Assembly (NCBI RefSeq): GCF_039533685.1
Contig: NZ_BAAATZ010000002.1
Coordinates: 62,001-126,000, forward strand
Direction: 5' to 3'
DNA length: 64,000 nucleotides
Origin: Actinocorallia aurantiaca
GTDB taxonomy: Bacteria > Actinomycetota > Actinomycetes > Streptosporangiales > Streptosporangiaceae
The position numbers were made by a program, and so were the translations under genes. Shown here in pieces: positions 32,699 through 40,898 of this stretch (position 1 is the first letter of the stretch; every line of letters starts with the position of its first letter). The notes beneath the pieces were generated by a model. The model did not search any database. It was not told where the DNA came from and saw only the letters and a list, made by a program, of their open reading frames with translations.

Positions 32699-32785
32699 CG
32701 GAGGGTGTGGGATTCGAACCCACGGGACCCGTGAAGGCCCGGGCGCTTTCAAGGCGCCTGCACTCGTCCACTATGCGAACCCTCC
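32699..32785 (-). tRNA. tRNA-Ser (TGA anticodon)
   Basis: The 87-nt minus-strand sequence is a class II tRNA: acceptor GGAGGGT/ACCCTCC, discriminator G, anticodon stem GGCGC/GCGCC with loop CTTGAAA (anticodon TGA, reading UCA), a long GC-rich variable arm, and T-arm GTGGG-TTCGAAT-CCCAC. CCA is not encoded. No terminator is obvious because its 3' end abuts the coding region of the convergent 61-residue protein. Confidence 0.95.
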
Positions 32786-32848
32786 AGTGCGCACACCACG
32801 ATAGCGGGCGCGGCCCGATCCCGCGTCCGCTATCGATAGCGTGGGAAC

Positions 32849-33814
32849 ATGCGTGCGATCTCCATCCTCGAACCCGGCGGTCCCGAGGTGCTCTCCTGGC
32901 AGGAGGCGCCCGACCCCGTCCCGGGTCCCGGCGAAGTGCTCCTGGAGGTGGCGGCCGGCGCGGTGAACCGCGCCGACGTCCTCCAGCGGCTCGGCTTCTA
33001 TCCCGCGCCCGAGGGCGCTCCGGAGCATCCGGGCCTGGAGGCCTCGGGAACGATCAGCGCGATCGGGCCCGGCGTGAGCGGCTGGTCGGTCGGCGACCAG
33101 GTGTGCGCCCTGCTCGGCGGAGGCGGCTACGCCGAGAAGGTCGCGGTGGCCCAGGAACTGCTGCTGCCCGTCCCCGCGGGCCTCTCGGTGATCGAGGCGG
33201 CGGCCCTGCCCGAAGTGGCCTGCACCGTCTGGTCGAACGTCTTCATGCTCGCCGGGCTCAAACCCGGCGAGCGCTTCCTGGTCCACGGCGGAGGCAGCGG
33301 GATCGGCACCATGGCCGTCCAGCTCGCCAAGCAGCACGGGGCGGAGACCGTCTGCACCGTCGGCACCGAGGAGAAGGCCCGCCGGTGCGTCGAGCTGGGC
33401 GCCGACCAGACGATCAACTACCGGACCGAGGACTTCGTCCAGGCCGGGGAGTTCGACGTCATCCTCGACAACATGGGCGCCAAGTACCTGGACCGCAACA
33501 TCTCGGCCCTCGCCCCCGGCGGCAGGCTGGTCGTGATCGGGCTGCAGGGCGGCACCAAGGCCGAGCTGAACCTCGGCAAGCTGCTGAGCAAACGCGCCTC
33601 CGTGCACGCAACCTCCCTGCGCGCCCGCCCGTTGGAGGAGAGGGCGGCGATCGTCGCCTCCGTGCGTGAGAACGTATGGCCGCTGCTCGAGGCCGGCATC
33701 GTCCGGCCCGTGATCGACAGGGTGCTCCCCATGAGCCAGGCGGGAGAAGCCCACCAGGTCATGGAGAGCAGCGGGCATTTCGGCAAGATCCTGTTGAAGA
33801 CTGGGGAGTCATGA
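32849..33814 (+). CDS. NAD(P)H:quinone oxidoreductase, zinc-free MDR family (PIG3-like)
   Basis: A 321-residue medium-chain reductase. The GroES-like N-terminus has GEVLLEVAAGAVNRADVLQR (the quinone reductase N-R-A-D motif), and the coenzyme fold has LVHGGGSGIGTMAVQLAK (the A-x-x-G-x-x-G-like loop) and CTVGTEEKARRCVELGAD. Zinc ligands are absent. The closest type I recognise is PIG3/TP53I3-like reductase. TAGCGT (32837-32842) ends 6 bases before the ATG, so it is probably leaderless. Its stop overlaps the start of bpa (ATGA), a neighbour pair also known near Rv3777-Rv3780 in mycobacteria (from memory). Confidence 0.88.
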   Translation: MRAISILEPGGPEVLSWQEAPDPVPGPGEVLLEVAAGAVNRADVLQRLGFYPAPEGAPEHPGLEASGTISAIGPGVSGWSVGDQVCALLGGGGYAEKVAVAQELLLPVPAGLSVIEAAALPEVACTVWSNVFMLAGLKPGERFLVHGGGSGIGTMAVQLAKQHGAETVCTVGTEEKARRCVELGADQTINYRTEDFVQAGEFDVILDNMGAKYLDRNISALAPGGRLVVIGLQGGTKAELNLGKLLSKRASVHATSLRARPLEERAAIVASVRENVWPLLEAGIVRPVIDRVLPMSQAGEAHQVMESSGHFGKILLKTGES

Positions 33815-34335
33815 GCGAACAGCAGCAGGAACCGCAGATGTTCATCGTCGGTCCCGGCGGAGGGGACCCGGCCTCCGGCCAGGCCGACGAGAACGGCGAC
33901 GGCCCCCGTTCCCTCACCGACATGGTCGAGCAGCCGGCCAAGGTGATGCGGATCGGCAGCATGATCCGGCAACTGCTGGAAGAGGTGAAGGCGGCGCCAC
34001 TGGACGAGGCGAGCCGGGCCCGGCTCCGGGAGATCCACACCTCCTCGATCAAGGAACTGGAGGACGGGCTCGCGCCCGAGCTGGTGGAGGAGCTGGAGCG
34101 GCTGTCCCTGCCGTTCGCCTCCGAGGTGCCCAGCGAATCCGAGCTGCGGATCGCCCAGGCCCAGCTCGTCGGCTGGCTGGAGGGCCTGTTCCACGGCATC
34201 CAGACCACCCTCTTCGCCCAGCAGATGGCGGCCCGCGCCCAGCTGGAGCAGATGCGCCGGGCCCTGCCCGCCGGTCTCCTCCCCGGCGGGCAGCAGAAGG
34301 ACGAGGACCACCACTCCAACGGCCCCTACCTGTAG
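33811..34335 (+). CDS. bpa: Bacterial proteasome activator
   Basis: A 174-residue ring-forming, ATP-independent activator of the 20S proteasome. The four-helix core includes VEQPAKVMRIGSMIRQLLEE, LREIHTSSIKELEDGLAPEL and IAQAQLVGWLEGLFHGIQTT, as in Rv3780. The C-terminus is GPYL, close to the GQYL that docks into the proteasome alpha-ring. The flexible N-terminus is typical. The start overlaps the oxidoreductase stop by ATGA, so expression is coupled to it. It is followed by a strong terminator hairpin. Confidence 0.92.
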   Translation: MSEQQQEPQMFIVGPGGGDPASGQADENGDGPRSLTDMVEQPAKVMRIGSMIRQLLEEVKAAPLDEASRARLREIHTSSIKELEDGLAPELVEELERLSLPFASEVPSESELRIAQAQLVGWLEGLFHGIQTTLFAQQMAARAQLEQMRRALPAGLLPGGQQKDEDHHSNGPYL

Positions 34336-34350
34336 GCGTCCGGAGACGAC

Positions 34351-34384
34351 GACGGCCGGGGCGCCTGCAGGCGCCCCGGCCGTC
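34351..34384. terminator. Bidirectional terminator between bpa and the phosphatase gene
   Basis: 15-bp perfect arms GACGGCCGGGGCGCC and GGCGCCCCGGCCGTC close on the loop TGCA. It lies between two convergent genes (stops at 34335 and 34395). Confidence 0.75.
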
Positions 34385-34394
34385 TTCCGTCCGG

Positions 34395-35231
34395 CTACTT
34401 GAGCAGGCGCTTGCGCAGCGCCTTCTTCTCGGCGGGCTTGATGCCCAAGCCCTTGCTGAGGAACTTGTCGAAGCCGCCGTAGCGCTTCTTGACCTCGTCG
34501 AACCAGGCGTTGAGGAACGACCGCTGGACGTACAGCGCCGGCTTCACCAGCCTCGGGTCGATGTCCTCCTTCTTCAGGTACTCGATGATCCCCTGGTTGT
34601 AGGCCTCGAGTTCCTGGTTGGAGCGAAGGTAGTCGCGGTAGACGGTGCCGCGGTCGACGCCGACGGCCATCAGCAGGATCGCCGACATCACGCCCGTCCG
34701 GTCCTTGCCGGAGGTGCAGTGGAAGAGCACCGGGTTCTTCGCCTTGGCCACGGCGCGGAACGTCCGGGCGAACTCCTTGCGGGCCTTCGGATCGGCGGCC
34801 ATCCGCCGGTAGGCCTTGTGCATGGCGGTGATCGCCGGGTTGAGTGAGGGCGTGGCCAGGATCCCGGCCAGCTCGACGAACTCCACGGGGGACTTCTGCC
34901 GTCTCACGCCGCCGGGGAGCTTGTAGTTCCCCTCGTTCTGGATCTCGCTCCTGCTCCGGAAATCGACGACCAGGGAGACTTTCTTCTTCTTGAGCAGCGC
35001 CAGGCCCTCGGAGGTCGCCTCGGACAGGCTCCCCGAGCGGTAGACCCGCCCGTAACGCACGGTCTTGCCGTTCAGGCCCCGGTATCCGCCTAGATCACGA
35101 ACGTTGTGGACACCCTGGACGTTGAGCACGCGGGGCGGTTCCGCGGGATGGGCCGACGCGGGGGCGGCGAGCAGGCCCGCGGCCAGAACAGAGGGAAGGA
35201 CGGCGCGCAGCATCGGAACACCAGATCTCAT
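34395..35231 (-). CDS. Secreted tyrosine phosphatase-like protein (Y_phosphatase3)
   Basis: A 278-residue exported phosphatase. The signal peptide is VLPSVLAAGLLAAPASAHP, and the family N-terminus is NVRDLGGYRGLNGKTVRYGR, then VVDFRSRSEI. The catalytic P-loop C-x5-R is HCTSGKDRTG with C172 and R178; the Lys in the loop resembles MptpB-type lipid/triple-specificity phosphatases. The basic C-terminus (KKRYGGFDKFLSKGLGIKPA) may bind anionic lipids. ATG at 35231; GAGGG lies 9 bases upstream. The substrate, outside the membrane, is unknown. Confidence 0.85.
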   Translation of the reverse strand: MRSGVPMLRAVLPSVLAAGLLAAPASAHPAEPPRVLNVQGVHNVRDLGGYRGLNGKTVRYGRVYRSGSLSEATSEGLALLKKKKVSLVVDFRSRSEIQNEGNYKLPGGVRRQKSPVEFVELAGILATPSLNPAITAMHKAYRRMAADPKARKEFARTFRAVAKAKNPVLFHCTSGKDRTGVMSAILLMAVGVDRGTVYRDYLRSNQELEAYNQGIIEYLKKEDIDPRLVKPALYVQRSFLNAWFDEVKKRYGGFDKFLSKGLGIKPAEKKALRKRLLK

Positions 35232-35307
35232 GACGGGGTACCCTCACAGCACAGGAGGCGCTTTGGTCTCACAAATATGGTCGAATCCGGGCAGACTTAG
35301 GGTCGCT

Positions 35308-36111
35308 ATGCCGAAACTCATCGCGACCGACCTCGACGGCACCTTGATCCGCACGGACGGAACGGTGTCAGAGCGTACCGTGGCCGCCGTGGCGCGGGCC
35401 GAAGAGGCCGGGATCCCCGTGGTCATGGTCACCGGCCGCCCTCCGCGCTGGATGCACGGCATCGCCCGGCAGCTCGGCCACCGGGGCCAGGCGATCTGCG
35501 CCAACGGCGCCGTGCTCTACGACCTGCACACCGAAGAGATCGTCAGCCGCCGGACGATCGACACCGAACTCCTCACCGAGACCATCGCCCTGCTGCGCGC
35601 CGAACTGCCCGAACTGCGCTTCGCCGTCGAGTACGGCGAGGGCTTCGTCTTCGAGTCCCGCTACCACCTCGGAAAATGGGACGCCTCGGCGCTCGGCGGC
35701 AGTCCGGTCGACGACGAGAAGGGGCTGCTCGACCGCCCCGCCACCAAGCTGCTGGCCCTCCACCCGCCCACCGACGTGGACGCGCTGTTCCAGGAGGCCC
35801 ACCGCGTGGTCGGCGATCTGGTGACGATCACCCATTCCTCGGGACGGGCCCTGCTGGAGATCAGCGCGCCGGGCGTGACCAAGGCCAGCGCGCTGTCCGA
35901 CTACTGCGCGGCCCGCTCGCTGACCCCCTCCGACGTCATCGCCTTCGGCGACATGCCCAACGACCTGCCCATGCTCACCTGGGCGGGCCGGGCCTACGCC
36001 ATGGGCAACGCCCACCACCAGGTCCTCGCCGCGGTCCCCCTGCGCACCGAGACCAACGACCACGACGGAGTGGCACGGGTCCTGGAGTCCCTGCTCGACG
36101 ACCCTTCCTGA
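35308..36111 (+). CDS. HAD-superfamily phosphatase, Cof type
   Basis: A 267-residue HAD hydrolase of the Cof (IIB) subclass: motif I TDLDGTLIRTDG with the nucleophile Asp, motif II MVTGRPPRW, and motif III/IV GDMPNDLPMLTWAG. Family members hydrolyse sugar phosphates, FMN or thiamine phosphates. A gene of this type lies by serS and pheA in other actinomycetes (memory). The ATG at 35308 was chosen; longer in-frame starts to 35065 run through the promoter region. TAGGGT (35298-35303) lies just before it, so a leaderless or near-leaderless start is likely. Confidence 0.88.
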   Translation: MPKLIATDLDGTLIRTDGTVSERTVAAVARAEEAGIPVVMVTGRPPRWMHGIARQLGHRGQAICANGAVLYDLHTEEIVSRRTIDTELLTETIALLRAELPELRFAVEYGEGFVFESRYHLGKWDASALGGSPVDDEKGLLDRPATKLLALHPPTDVDALFQEAHRVVGDLVTITHSSGRALLEISAPGVTKASALSDYCAARSLTPSDVIAFGDMPNDLPMLTWAGRAYAMGNAHHQVLAAVPLRTETNDHDGVARVLESLLDDPS

Positions 36112-36197
36112 ACCAGACCCCGCTTAAGAGCGCCGCTCCCATGGGGCGGGGTCGTTCATCGTTCGTGTGGACCTCCCGCATGCCGACGCTCGTGAAG

Positions 36198-36251
36198 TAA
36201 ACAAATTGTTTAAAACAATGAGTTGACAATGAGTCGTTCATTACACATTCT
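36198..36251 (+). promoter_or_regulatory. Promoter of the 150-residue HTH gene with palindrome and direct repeat
   Basis: TTGACA (36223-36228) and CATTCT (36246-36251) are 17 bp apart, and the ATG at 36258 is 6 bases beyond, so the mRNA is probably leaderless. Just upstream lies the 15-bp palindrome TAAACAA-A-TTGTTTA (36198-36212), and the direct repeat ACAATGAGT (36215-36223 and 36226-36234) has an 11-bp period, one helical turn, across the -35 box. Confidence 0.65.
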
Positions 36252-36257
36252 GGTCGC

Positions 36258-36710
36258 ATGCCTTCGACTCCAGAGCAGCCCGTCGACCCCTTCGCACCCC
36301 TGCGTCCGGACCAGGCGCGAGCGCACCGCGAATACGCGTCGCTCCTGCGCATCACCGAGCGGCACGCGGCCACGGAGGAGCAGCGCCTACGGCAGGTCCA
36401 CTCCTCGGTCCTCGGCCCGCACGAGGCCGTCAGGATCGTGGCCTTCCTGCTCAGCGGAGCGGTGCGGCCCGACGAGGGCGAGCCGGAAGTGGACCAGGCC
36501 GACGTCATCGCCGCCCTGAGCCTCGTCCCCCAGGCCCGTGCGCAGATGGACGACCTGGAAGCCGGGCTCGTCCAGATGGCGCGGGGCCGCGGCATGACCT
36601 GGCAGGAGATCGCCTTCGGTCTCGGGCTCGGCACCCCGCAGGCCGCCAGGCAGCGCCACGAGCGGCTGGCCGGACGGGCCGACGCCGGCTCGCGGGACGA
36701 GCGCCCCTGA
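36258..36710 (+). CDS. HTH-containing protein, likely DNA-binding
   Basis: A 150-residue protein whose C-terminus has a helix-turn-helix like that of the 81-residue HTH protein at 31686: RGMTWQEIAFGLGLGTPQAARQRHERL aligns with SWQEIADALGVSRQAVHKKH (both W-Q-E-I-A-x-x-L/G-G). The N-terminal 60 residues are helical (LRPDQARAHREYASLLRITE). The start is at a leaderless promoter with a palindrome and a helically spaced direct repeat, so autoregulation is likely. No partner gene follows; the next 746 bases appear non-coding. Confidence 0.6.
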   Translation: MPSTPEQPVDPFAPLRPDQARAHREYASLLRITERHAATEEQRLRQVHSSVLGPHEAVRIVAFLLSGAVRPDEGEPEVDQADVIAALSLVPQARAQMDDLEAGLVQMARGRGMTWQEIAFGLGLGTPQAARQRHERLAGRADAGSRDERP

Positions 36711-37307
36711 GGCCTCGGGTTCTGCCGTGGGCGGAAACGAAAATCTGTAGCGACCGGGGTAGACATTCGGTTCCGGGATGGGTAGTGTTCCTGTCATCGA
36801 GAGAGAAGAAGTCCACGAAACGCGGCAGAGGACGAACTGCCCGGAATGATGGATCGCAGGACGGGTGACCGACCGGCGTGTCAGGCCTGAGTACTCGGAG
36901 GCCCCGATGCGGCGGGTTCGCCCGGGCGGCCGGATCGGTCGCCAGAGCAAGTGCGGTAACAGATGGCAAGTGGCAAGTGAAGTGCCCAGAGGTCGTGGGC
37001 GAGACGGATCGGATGGGCCGGGCCGGAGTGGTGCAAGGGGCTCGGTCCATGGATCCGGCGAAGTGAAGTTCGGCAGTACCCGCAACACCGGTAACAGGTT
37101 CGGAAGTGAAGTCGAGAAAGGGGTGTTGGCACCATCGGGATCGCCTGGTCGGTGGTTGATCCGCCGGTCGGGTGCCGTAGTTCCACAGATTGGTGGTGGT
37201 CCTCGGTCAAGTATTCGCGGTCCCCGCGCCCACGCCCGTTCCGGGTGGTGGCGCGGACAAGACAAGCCGGCTGTCACAGCCGGTAGATGGTGTTGAACTC
37301 TGGGAAC

Positions 37308-37335
37308 GGGCCCCGGCGCACACGCGCCGGGGCCC
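37308..37335 (+). terminator. GC-rich hairpin, candidate terminator
   Basis: 12-bp perfect arms GGGCCCCGGCGC and GCGCCGGGGCCC with the loop ACAC. It lies between the candidate RNA and serS; the direction is not certain. Confidence 0.55.
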
Positions 37336-37381
37336 CCGTCCGTTCCGGGCCGGGTTCCGTGGGTCCCGCTCCCTATGCACG

Positions 37382-37412
37382 AGGCCCGTCACATGTGTCA
37401 TGTGACGGGCCT
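37382..37412 (+). terminator. Hairpin terminator, possibly bidirectional, by serS
   Basis: 14-bp perfect arms AGGCCCGTCACATG and CATGTGACGGGCCT around TGT, followed on the plus strand by GATCTTTTCC. It lies 45 bp past the serS stop, so it can end serS on the minus strand as well as a plus-strand RNA. Confidence 0.7.
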
Positions 37413-37456
37413 GATCTTTTCCGGCGGCCGTGCGTCGCCGGGTGCGGTGGCGGGGC

Positions 37457-38716
37457 TCAGCGGACGGGTTCGAGGACCTCTCGGCCGCCCAGGTACTTCC
37501 GGAGGGCCTCGGGGACCCGGACGGAGCCGTCGGCCTGCTGGTGGTTCTCCAGGATGGCGACGATCCAGCGGGTGGTGGCGAGGGTGCCGTTGAGGGTGGC
37601 GACGGGCTGGGGCCTGCCGTCGGCGTCCCGGTGGCGGATGGCCAGGCGGCGGGCCTGGAAGGTCGTGCAGTTGGAGGTGCTGGTGACCTCGCGGTAGGCG
37701 TTCTGGGTGGGGACCCAGGCCTCGCAGTCGTACTTGCGGGCGGCGCTGGTGCCCAGATCGCCGGCGGCCACGTCGATGACGCGGTAGGGGAGCTCGACCT
37801 TCGCCAGCATCTCGCGCTCCCAGGCCAGGAGGCGGAGGTGCTCGGCGTGGGCGTCCGCCGGATCGACGTAGGTGAACATCTCCACCTTCTCGAACTGGTG
37901 GACGCGGATGATGCCGCGGGTGTCCTTGCCGTAGGAGCCCGCCTCGCGGCGGAAGCAGCTCGACCAGCCCGCGTAGCGCTTCGGCAGGTCGGGGATGATC
38001 TCGTTCATGTGGTAGCCGGCCAGGGCGACCTCGGAGGTGCCCACCAGGTACATGTCGTCGGCGGGGAGGTGGTAGACCTCGGCGGAGTGGTTGCCGAGGA
38101 ATCCGGTGCCCTCCATCGTCTCGGGCTTGACCAGCACCGGAACGTACATCGGGGTGAAACCGGCCTCGACGGCCTGCTCCATGGCCAGGTTGAGCAGGGC
38201 CAGCTGGAGCTGCATGCCCACGCCGGTGAGGTAGTAGAAGCGCGAACCGGAGACCTTGGCGCCGCGCTCCATGTCGATGGCGCCGAGCTTCTCGCCGAGT
38301 TCCAGGTGGTCGCGGGGCTCGAAGTCGAACTCCGGGATCCGGCCGACCTCCTCCAGGACGACGAAGTCCTCCTCGCCGCCGGGAGGGGCGCCCTCCTCCA
38401 CCAGGTTGGGGACGGCGCGCAGGGTGGCGTCGAGCTCCACGGCGAGCGCGTCGGCCTCGGCCTCGGCCTCCTTGACCTGCTGGGACAGCTCCTTGGCCTT
38501 GGCCAGCAGCGCCTGCTTCTCCTCGCCCTGGGCTCGGGAGACGAGCTTGCCGGAGCTCTTCTGCTCCGCGCGCAGCTGCTCGAACCTGGTCAGCGCGGCG
38601 CGCCGCCGCTCGTCCAGGTCGAGCAGGACGTCGACGACGGCCACGTCCTCGCCCCGGGAGCGCTGGGAGGCGCGCAGCCGGTCGGGATCTTCTCGAAGCG
38701 CTCGCAGGTCAATCAC
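37457..38716 (-). CDS. serS: Seryl-tRNA synthetase
   Basis: A 419-residue class II synthetase that charges tRNA-Ser. The N-terminal long coiled-coil arm (residues 30-110, LDERRRAALTRFEQLRAEQK through AKELSQQVKEAEAEADALAV) contacts the long variable arm of tRNA-Ser. The catalytic core shows motif 2 (SSCFRREAGSYGKDTRGIIR) and motif 3-like NGTLATTRWIVAILENHQ, ending in RVPEALRKYLGG. The GTG start at 38716 follows TAACCT (on the minus strand, 38729-38724) by 7 bases, so it is probably leaderless. Two tRNA-Ser genes are in this window. Confidence 0.95.
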   Translation of the reverse strand: MIDLRALREDPDRLRASQRSRGEDVAVVDVLLDLDERRRAALTRFEQLRAEQKSSGKLVSRAQGEEKQALLAKAKELSQQVKEAEAEADALAVELDATLRAVPNLVEEGAPPGGEEDFVVLEEVGRIPEFDFEPRDHLELGEKLGAIDMERGAKVSGSRFYYLTGVGMQLQLALLNLAMEQAVEAGFTPMYVPVLVKPETMEGTGFLGNHSAEVYHLPADDMYLVGTSEVALAGYHMNEIIPDLPKRYAGWSSCFRREAGSYGKDTRGIIRVHQFEKVEMFTYVDPADAHAEHLRLLAWEREMLAKVELPYRVIDVAAGDLGTSAARKYDCEAWVPTQNAYREVTSTSNCTTFQARRLAIRHRDADGRPQPVATLNGTLATTRWIVAILENHQQADGSVRVPEALRKYLGGREVLEPVR

Positions 38717-38798
38717 AGAACCGAGGTTATCGTTCCCGGCGGCCTCGTCGCCGCCCGATATCCACAGGGCCGGGTCCGGAAGGCGCTCCGGAAAAGGT

Positions 38799-38867
38799 GG
38801 AAGGCCGCCTCCCGCGCCGGAGACGGCCTTCCTGATTCAATACTTTGACGGCTTTAAGCCCTCAAAG
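38799..38867 (-). terminator. Terminator hairpins after the Ig-like secreted protein gene
   Basis: A 9-bp stem GGAAGGCCG/CGGCCTTCC (38799-38832), with an inner CTCC/GGAG pairing, is followed on the minus strand by CACCTTTTCC. A second near-palindrome, CTTTGA-C-GGCTT-T-AAGCC-C-TCAAAG (38843-38867), lies closer to the stop at 38883; it has one C/C mismatch. Confidence 0.6.
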
Positions 38868-38882
38868 GTTGGCATGTTCTGC

Positions 38883-39869
38883 TCAGCGCACGTTCACGTA
38901 CTTGGAACCGCTGCTGTCGCTGAAGTTGGCGCCGTTGCCCTTGTAGACGGCCTTCCAGTGGCCGTCCCGCTTGGCGGTGAAGCGCTTGCTGAACTTGCCG
39001 CCGCCCGAGACCGAGACCCAGCCCTGGAAGCGCCACTTCTTGGAGCCCTTGGCCCGGTGGTAGACCGCGACCTTGACGCCGCCGAACGACGCCCAGGAGC
39101 CGTCCACCTTGTGCTTGAGCGTGCCGTAGACCTTGACCTTGCCCTTGTACTTCACGTTCTTGGGCGTGACGGAGACGGCGACGCTGGTCTTGTAGCGGGA
39201 GTCGACCCAGATGTTGCGCTCGGTCTGCAGCCAGCCGTCCGCGACGGCGTTGGGCTTGAGGACGACCTTCCAGGTGCCGTCCTGGCCGACGATCGGGGTG
39301 AAGCGGAAGCGTCCGTTGCCGTCGCTGTTCGTCGAGGAGACGTAGGACCAGTTGTTCCCGTCGCCGGAGTACAGCAGGTCCAGGCCCGCGCCGGCGAGCT
39401 TCTCGTTCCCGCCGACGGCGATCCGGTTGGTCCGGCCGGTGATGTTCAGCGGCTTGTTCTGCTCGATCGGCCGCGGCGAGGCGCTGAACTTGTCGATGAA
39501 CGTCCGGTACTGCAGCGCGTAGTAGGCGGTGGACGCGGCGGACTCGTCGTAAGAGCCCGCGCCCAGGAACTCGGCGGTGAACGCGCCGCTCTTGGGGACC
39601 AGGAACTCCGCGATGTACAGGCCGTCGGAGTTGGTGGTGACGATCTTCCGCTTGCCCGACACGTTGAGCAGGACGCTCTGCCCCTTGAGGGCGGCCCCGC
39701 TGGAGCGGGTCAGCTTCCCGCTGACGGTGACCTCGTCACCGATGTAGCCGGGGGCGTGGTCGGTCTTGATGGTGACCTTGGTGGCGACCGCGGCCTGAGC
39801 GGGGGAGGCGTAGGCGAGGCTGCCCGCCACCAGGATCAGGCCGGTGGCGACGCCGGTGAATCTCCGCAA
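38883..39869 (-). CDS. Secreted protein of repeated Ig-like domains
   Basis: A 328-residue exported protein: signal peptide RFTGVATGLILVAGSLAYAS with cleavage near PAQAAV, then three tandem beta-sandwich domains of about 95 residues. Each begins with a strand like TKVTIKTDHAPGYIGDEVTV or TSVAVSVTPKNVKYKGKVKV and contains Y-x-G-x-G-type turns; the last ends AVYKGNGANFSDSSGSKYVN. They resemble bacterial Ig-like or carboxypeptidase-regulatory-like repeats; no catalytic motif. The start is taken as the TTG at 39869 because GGAGGATCCG precedes it and it opens the signal peptide; longer forms read through non-coding-looking sequence. Role unknown, perhaps cell-surface structure. Confidence 0.65.
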   Translation of the reverse strand: MRRFTGVATGLILVAGSLAYASPAQAAVATKVTIKTDHAPGYIGDEVTVSGKLTRSSGAALKGQSVLLNVSGKRKIVTTNSDGLYIAEFLVPKSGAFTAEFLGAGSYDESAASTAYYALQYRTFIDKFSASPRPIEQNKPLNITGRTNRIAVGGNEKLAGAGLDLLYSGDGNNWSYVSSTNSDGNGRFRFTPIVGQDGTWKVVLKPNAVADGWLQTERNIWVDSRYKTSVAVSVTPKNVKYKGKVKVYGTLKHKVDGSWASFGGVKVAVYHRAKGSKKWRFQGWVSVSGGGKFSKRFTAKRDGHWKAVYKGNGANFSDSSGSKYVNVR

Positions 39870-40098
39870 CGGATCCTCCGTGAGGGGAGTACGGGTGCGC
39901 GCCCGGGATGGGACACATCTGACAGATGTCGCGTGATCACCGTTTATACCAGGATTCTCAAAATTTCCTAGGAACCCATGCAACCTTTCAAGGCCCTCAC
40001 GTGTCAGGCGAGCTTCCCCGACCCCGGAGTTTCGGCACGTCAAATAGGACTCGGGGCACGATCAATTAGTTGGCCCCAAGCCGGAAAATTTCACAAAA

Positions 40099-40854
40099 TT
40101 ACGGACGTACCCAGGTGAACCGGGCCGGACGCCGCTCCAGGAACGCGGCGATGCCCTCGGCGGCGTCCACGCCGTCCAGCGAGCCCCGCATCCAGTCGTC
40201 GAGCCGCTCCTCGGACAGCGAGCCTTCGACGACCCCGCCGATGATGTCCTTCGCCGCCTCGAGGCTGAACTGCGAACGGGACAGCAGGGTCGCGACGTAG
40301 GCGCCCACCCGCGCCTCGAGGTCCTCGACGACCTCCTGGAGGAGGCCGATGCGCAGCGCGTGCCCGGCCGGGACGAGGTCGGCCGAGTAGAGCAGGTACT
40401 TGGCCGACGCCGGGCCGACCAGGCCGACCAGCCGCTCGATCGCGGTCGGCGGGTAGACGATGCCGATCTTCGCCGGGGTGATCGCGAACCGCGCGCCCTC
40501 CTCGGCGAACCGCACGTCGCACGCCGCCGCCAGCTGGCAGCCTCCGCCCACGCAGAAGCCGCGGATCGCGGCGATCGTCGGCTTGGGGAAGCCCGCCAGC
40601 GCGTTCTCGGCCCGGGACGACAGGTTGGCGTCCCCGCTGCGGTTGATGTCGGCGAGCTCCGAGATGTCGGCTCCGGCGCAGAAGTCCTCCCCCGCCCCGG
40701 TCAGCACCAGGACCCGGACGGCGGGGTCCTTGGCGAGGGACTCCAGCAGCTCCGGCATGTCCCGCCACATCTGGGCGGTCATGGCGTTCCGCTTGGCGGG
40801 ATTGTCGATCGTCACCGTCGCGACGCCGTCGCGGACCACGCACTCCAGACCCAT
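40099..40854 (-). CDS. Enoyl-CoA hydratase/isomerase family protein
   Basis: A 251-residue crotonase-fold protein. The oxyanion-hole loop is TGAGEDFCAGADISEL and the second is GFCVGGGCQLAAACDVRFA, the family signature. The catalytic Glu positions of enoyl-CoA hydratase fall in AACDVRFAEEGARFA and SAKYLLYSADLVPA; because only one Glu is obvious there, it may be an isomerase or other crotonase. Substrate unknown. The ATG at 40854 follows TAAGCT (40867-40862 on the minus strand) by 7 bases, so it is probably leaderless. It lies 44 bp downstream of pheA but with its own promoter. Confidence 0.85.
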   Translation of the reverse strand: MGLECVVRDGVATVTIDNPAKRNAMTAQMWRDMPELLESLAKDPAVRVLVLTGAGEDFCAGADISELADINRSGDANLSSRAENALAGFPKPTIAAIRGFCVGGGCQLAAACDVRFAEEGARFAITPAKIGIVYPPTAIERLVGLVGPASAKYLLYSADLVPAGHALRIGLLQEVVEDLEARVGAYVATLLSRSQFSLEAAKDIIGGVVEGSLSEERLDDWMRGSLDGVDAAEGIAAFLERRPARFTWVRP

Positions 40855-40898
40855 GACCCAGAGCTTACCTAGGGGTAACTTCGCCCGTTCCGGCGCGG

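Larger units (their letters stand above)
36711..37456 (+). ncRNA. Candidate non-coding transcript next to serS
   Basis: A 746-bp gap with no convincing gene. A good plus-strand promoter, TAGACA (36760-36765), 17 bp, TAGTGT (36783-36788), would start RNA near 36795. Two strong hairpins follow at 37308-37335 and 37382-37412, the second with a U-rich tail (GATCTTTTCC). That defines an RNA of about 540-620 nt. Within it are AAGTGAAGT three times, GGTAACAG twice, and a short hairpin CCGGCTG-TCA-CAGCCGG (37267-37283). The longest frame (36865-37296) has biased Arg/Gly composition and no domain I recognise. It does not match RNase P, tmRNA or SRP RNA features I know. Confidence 0.4.

Noticed and set aside
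36865..37296. 143-codon frame starting GTG as a protein gene
   Set aside because: It has a passable start (AGGACG before GTG) but biased Arg/Gly/Ser composition, no domain and no partner. I kept the region as a candidate RNA and mention the frame only as an alternative.
36711..37456. RNase P RNA, tmRNA or SRP RNA in the gap by serS
   Set aside because: I could not find the conserved core motifs of any of these RNAs.
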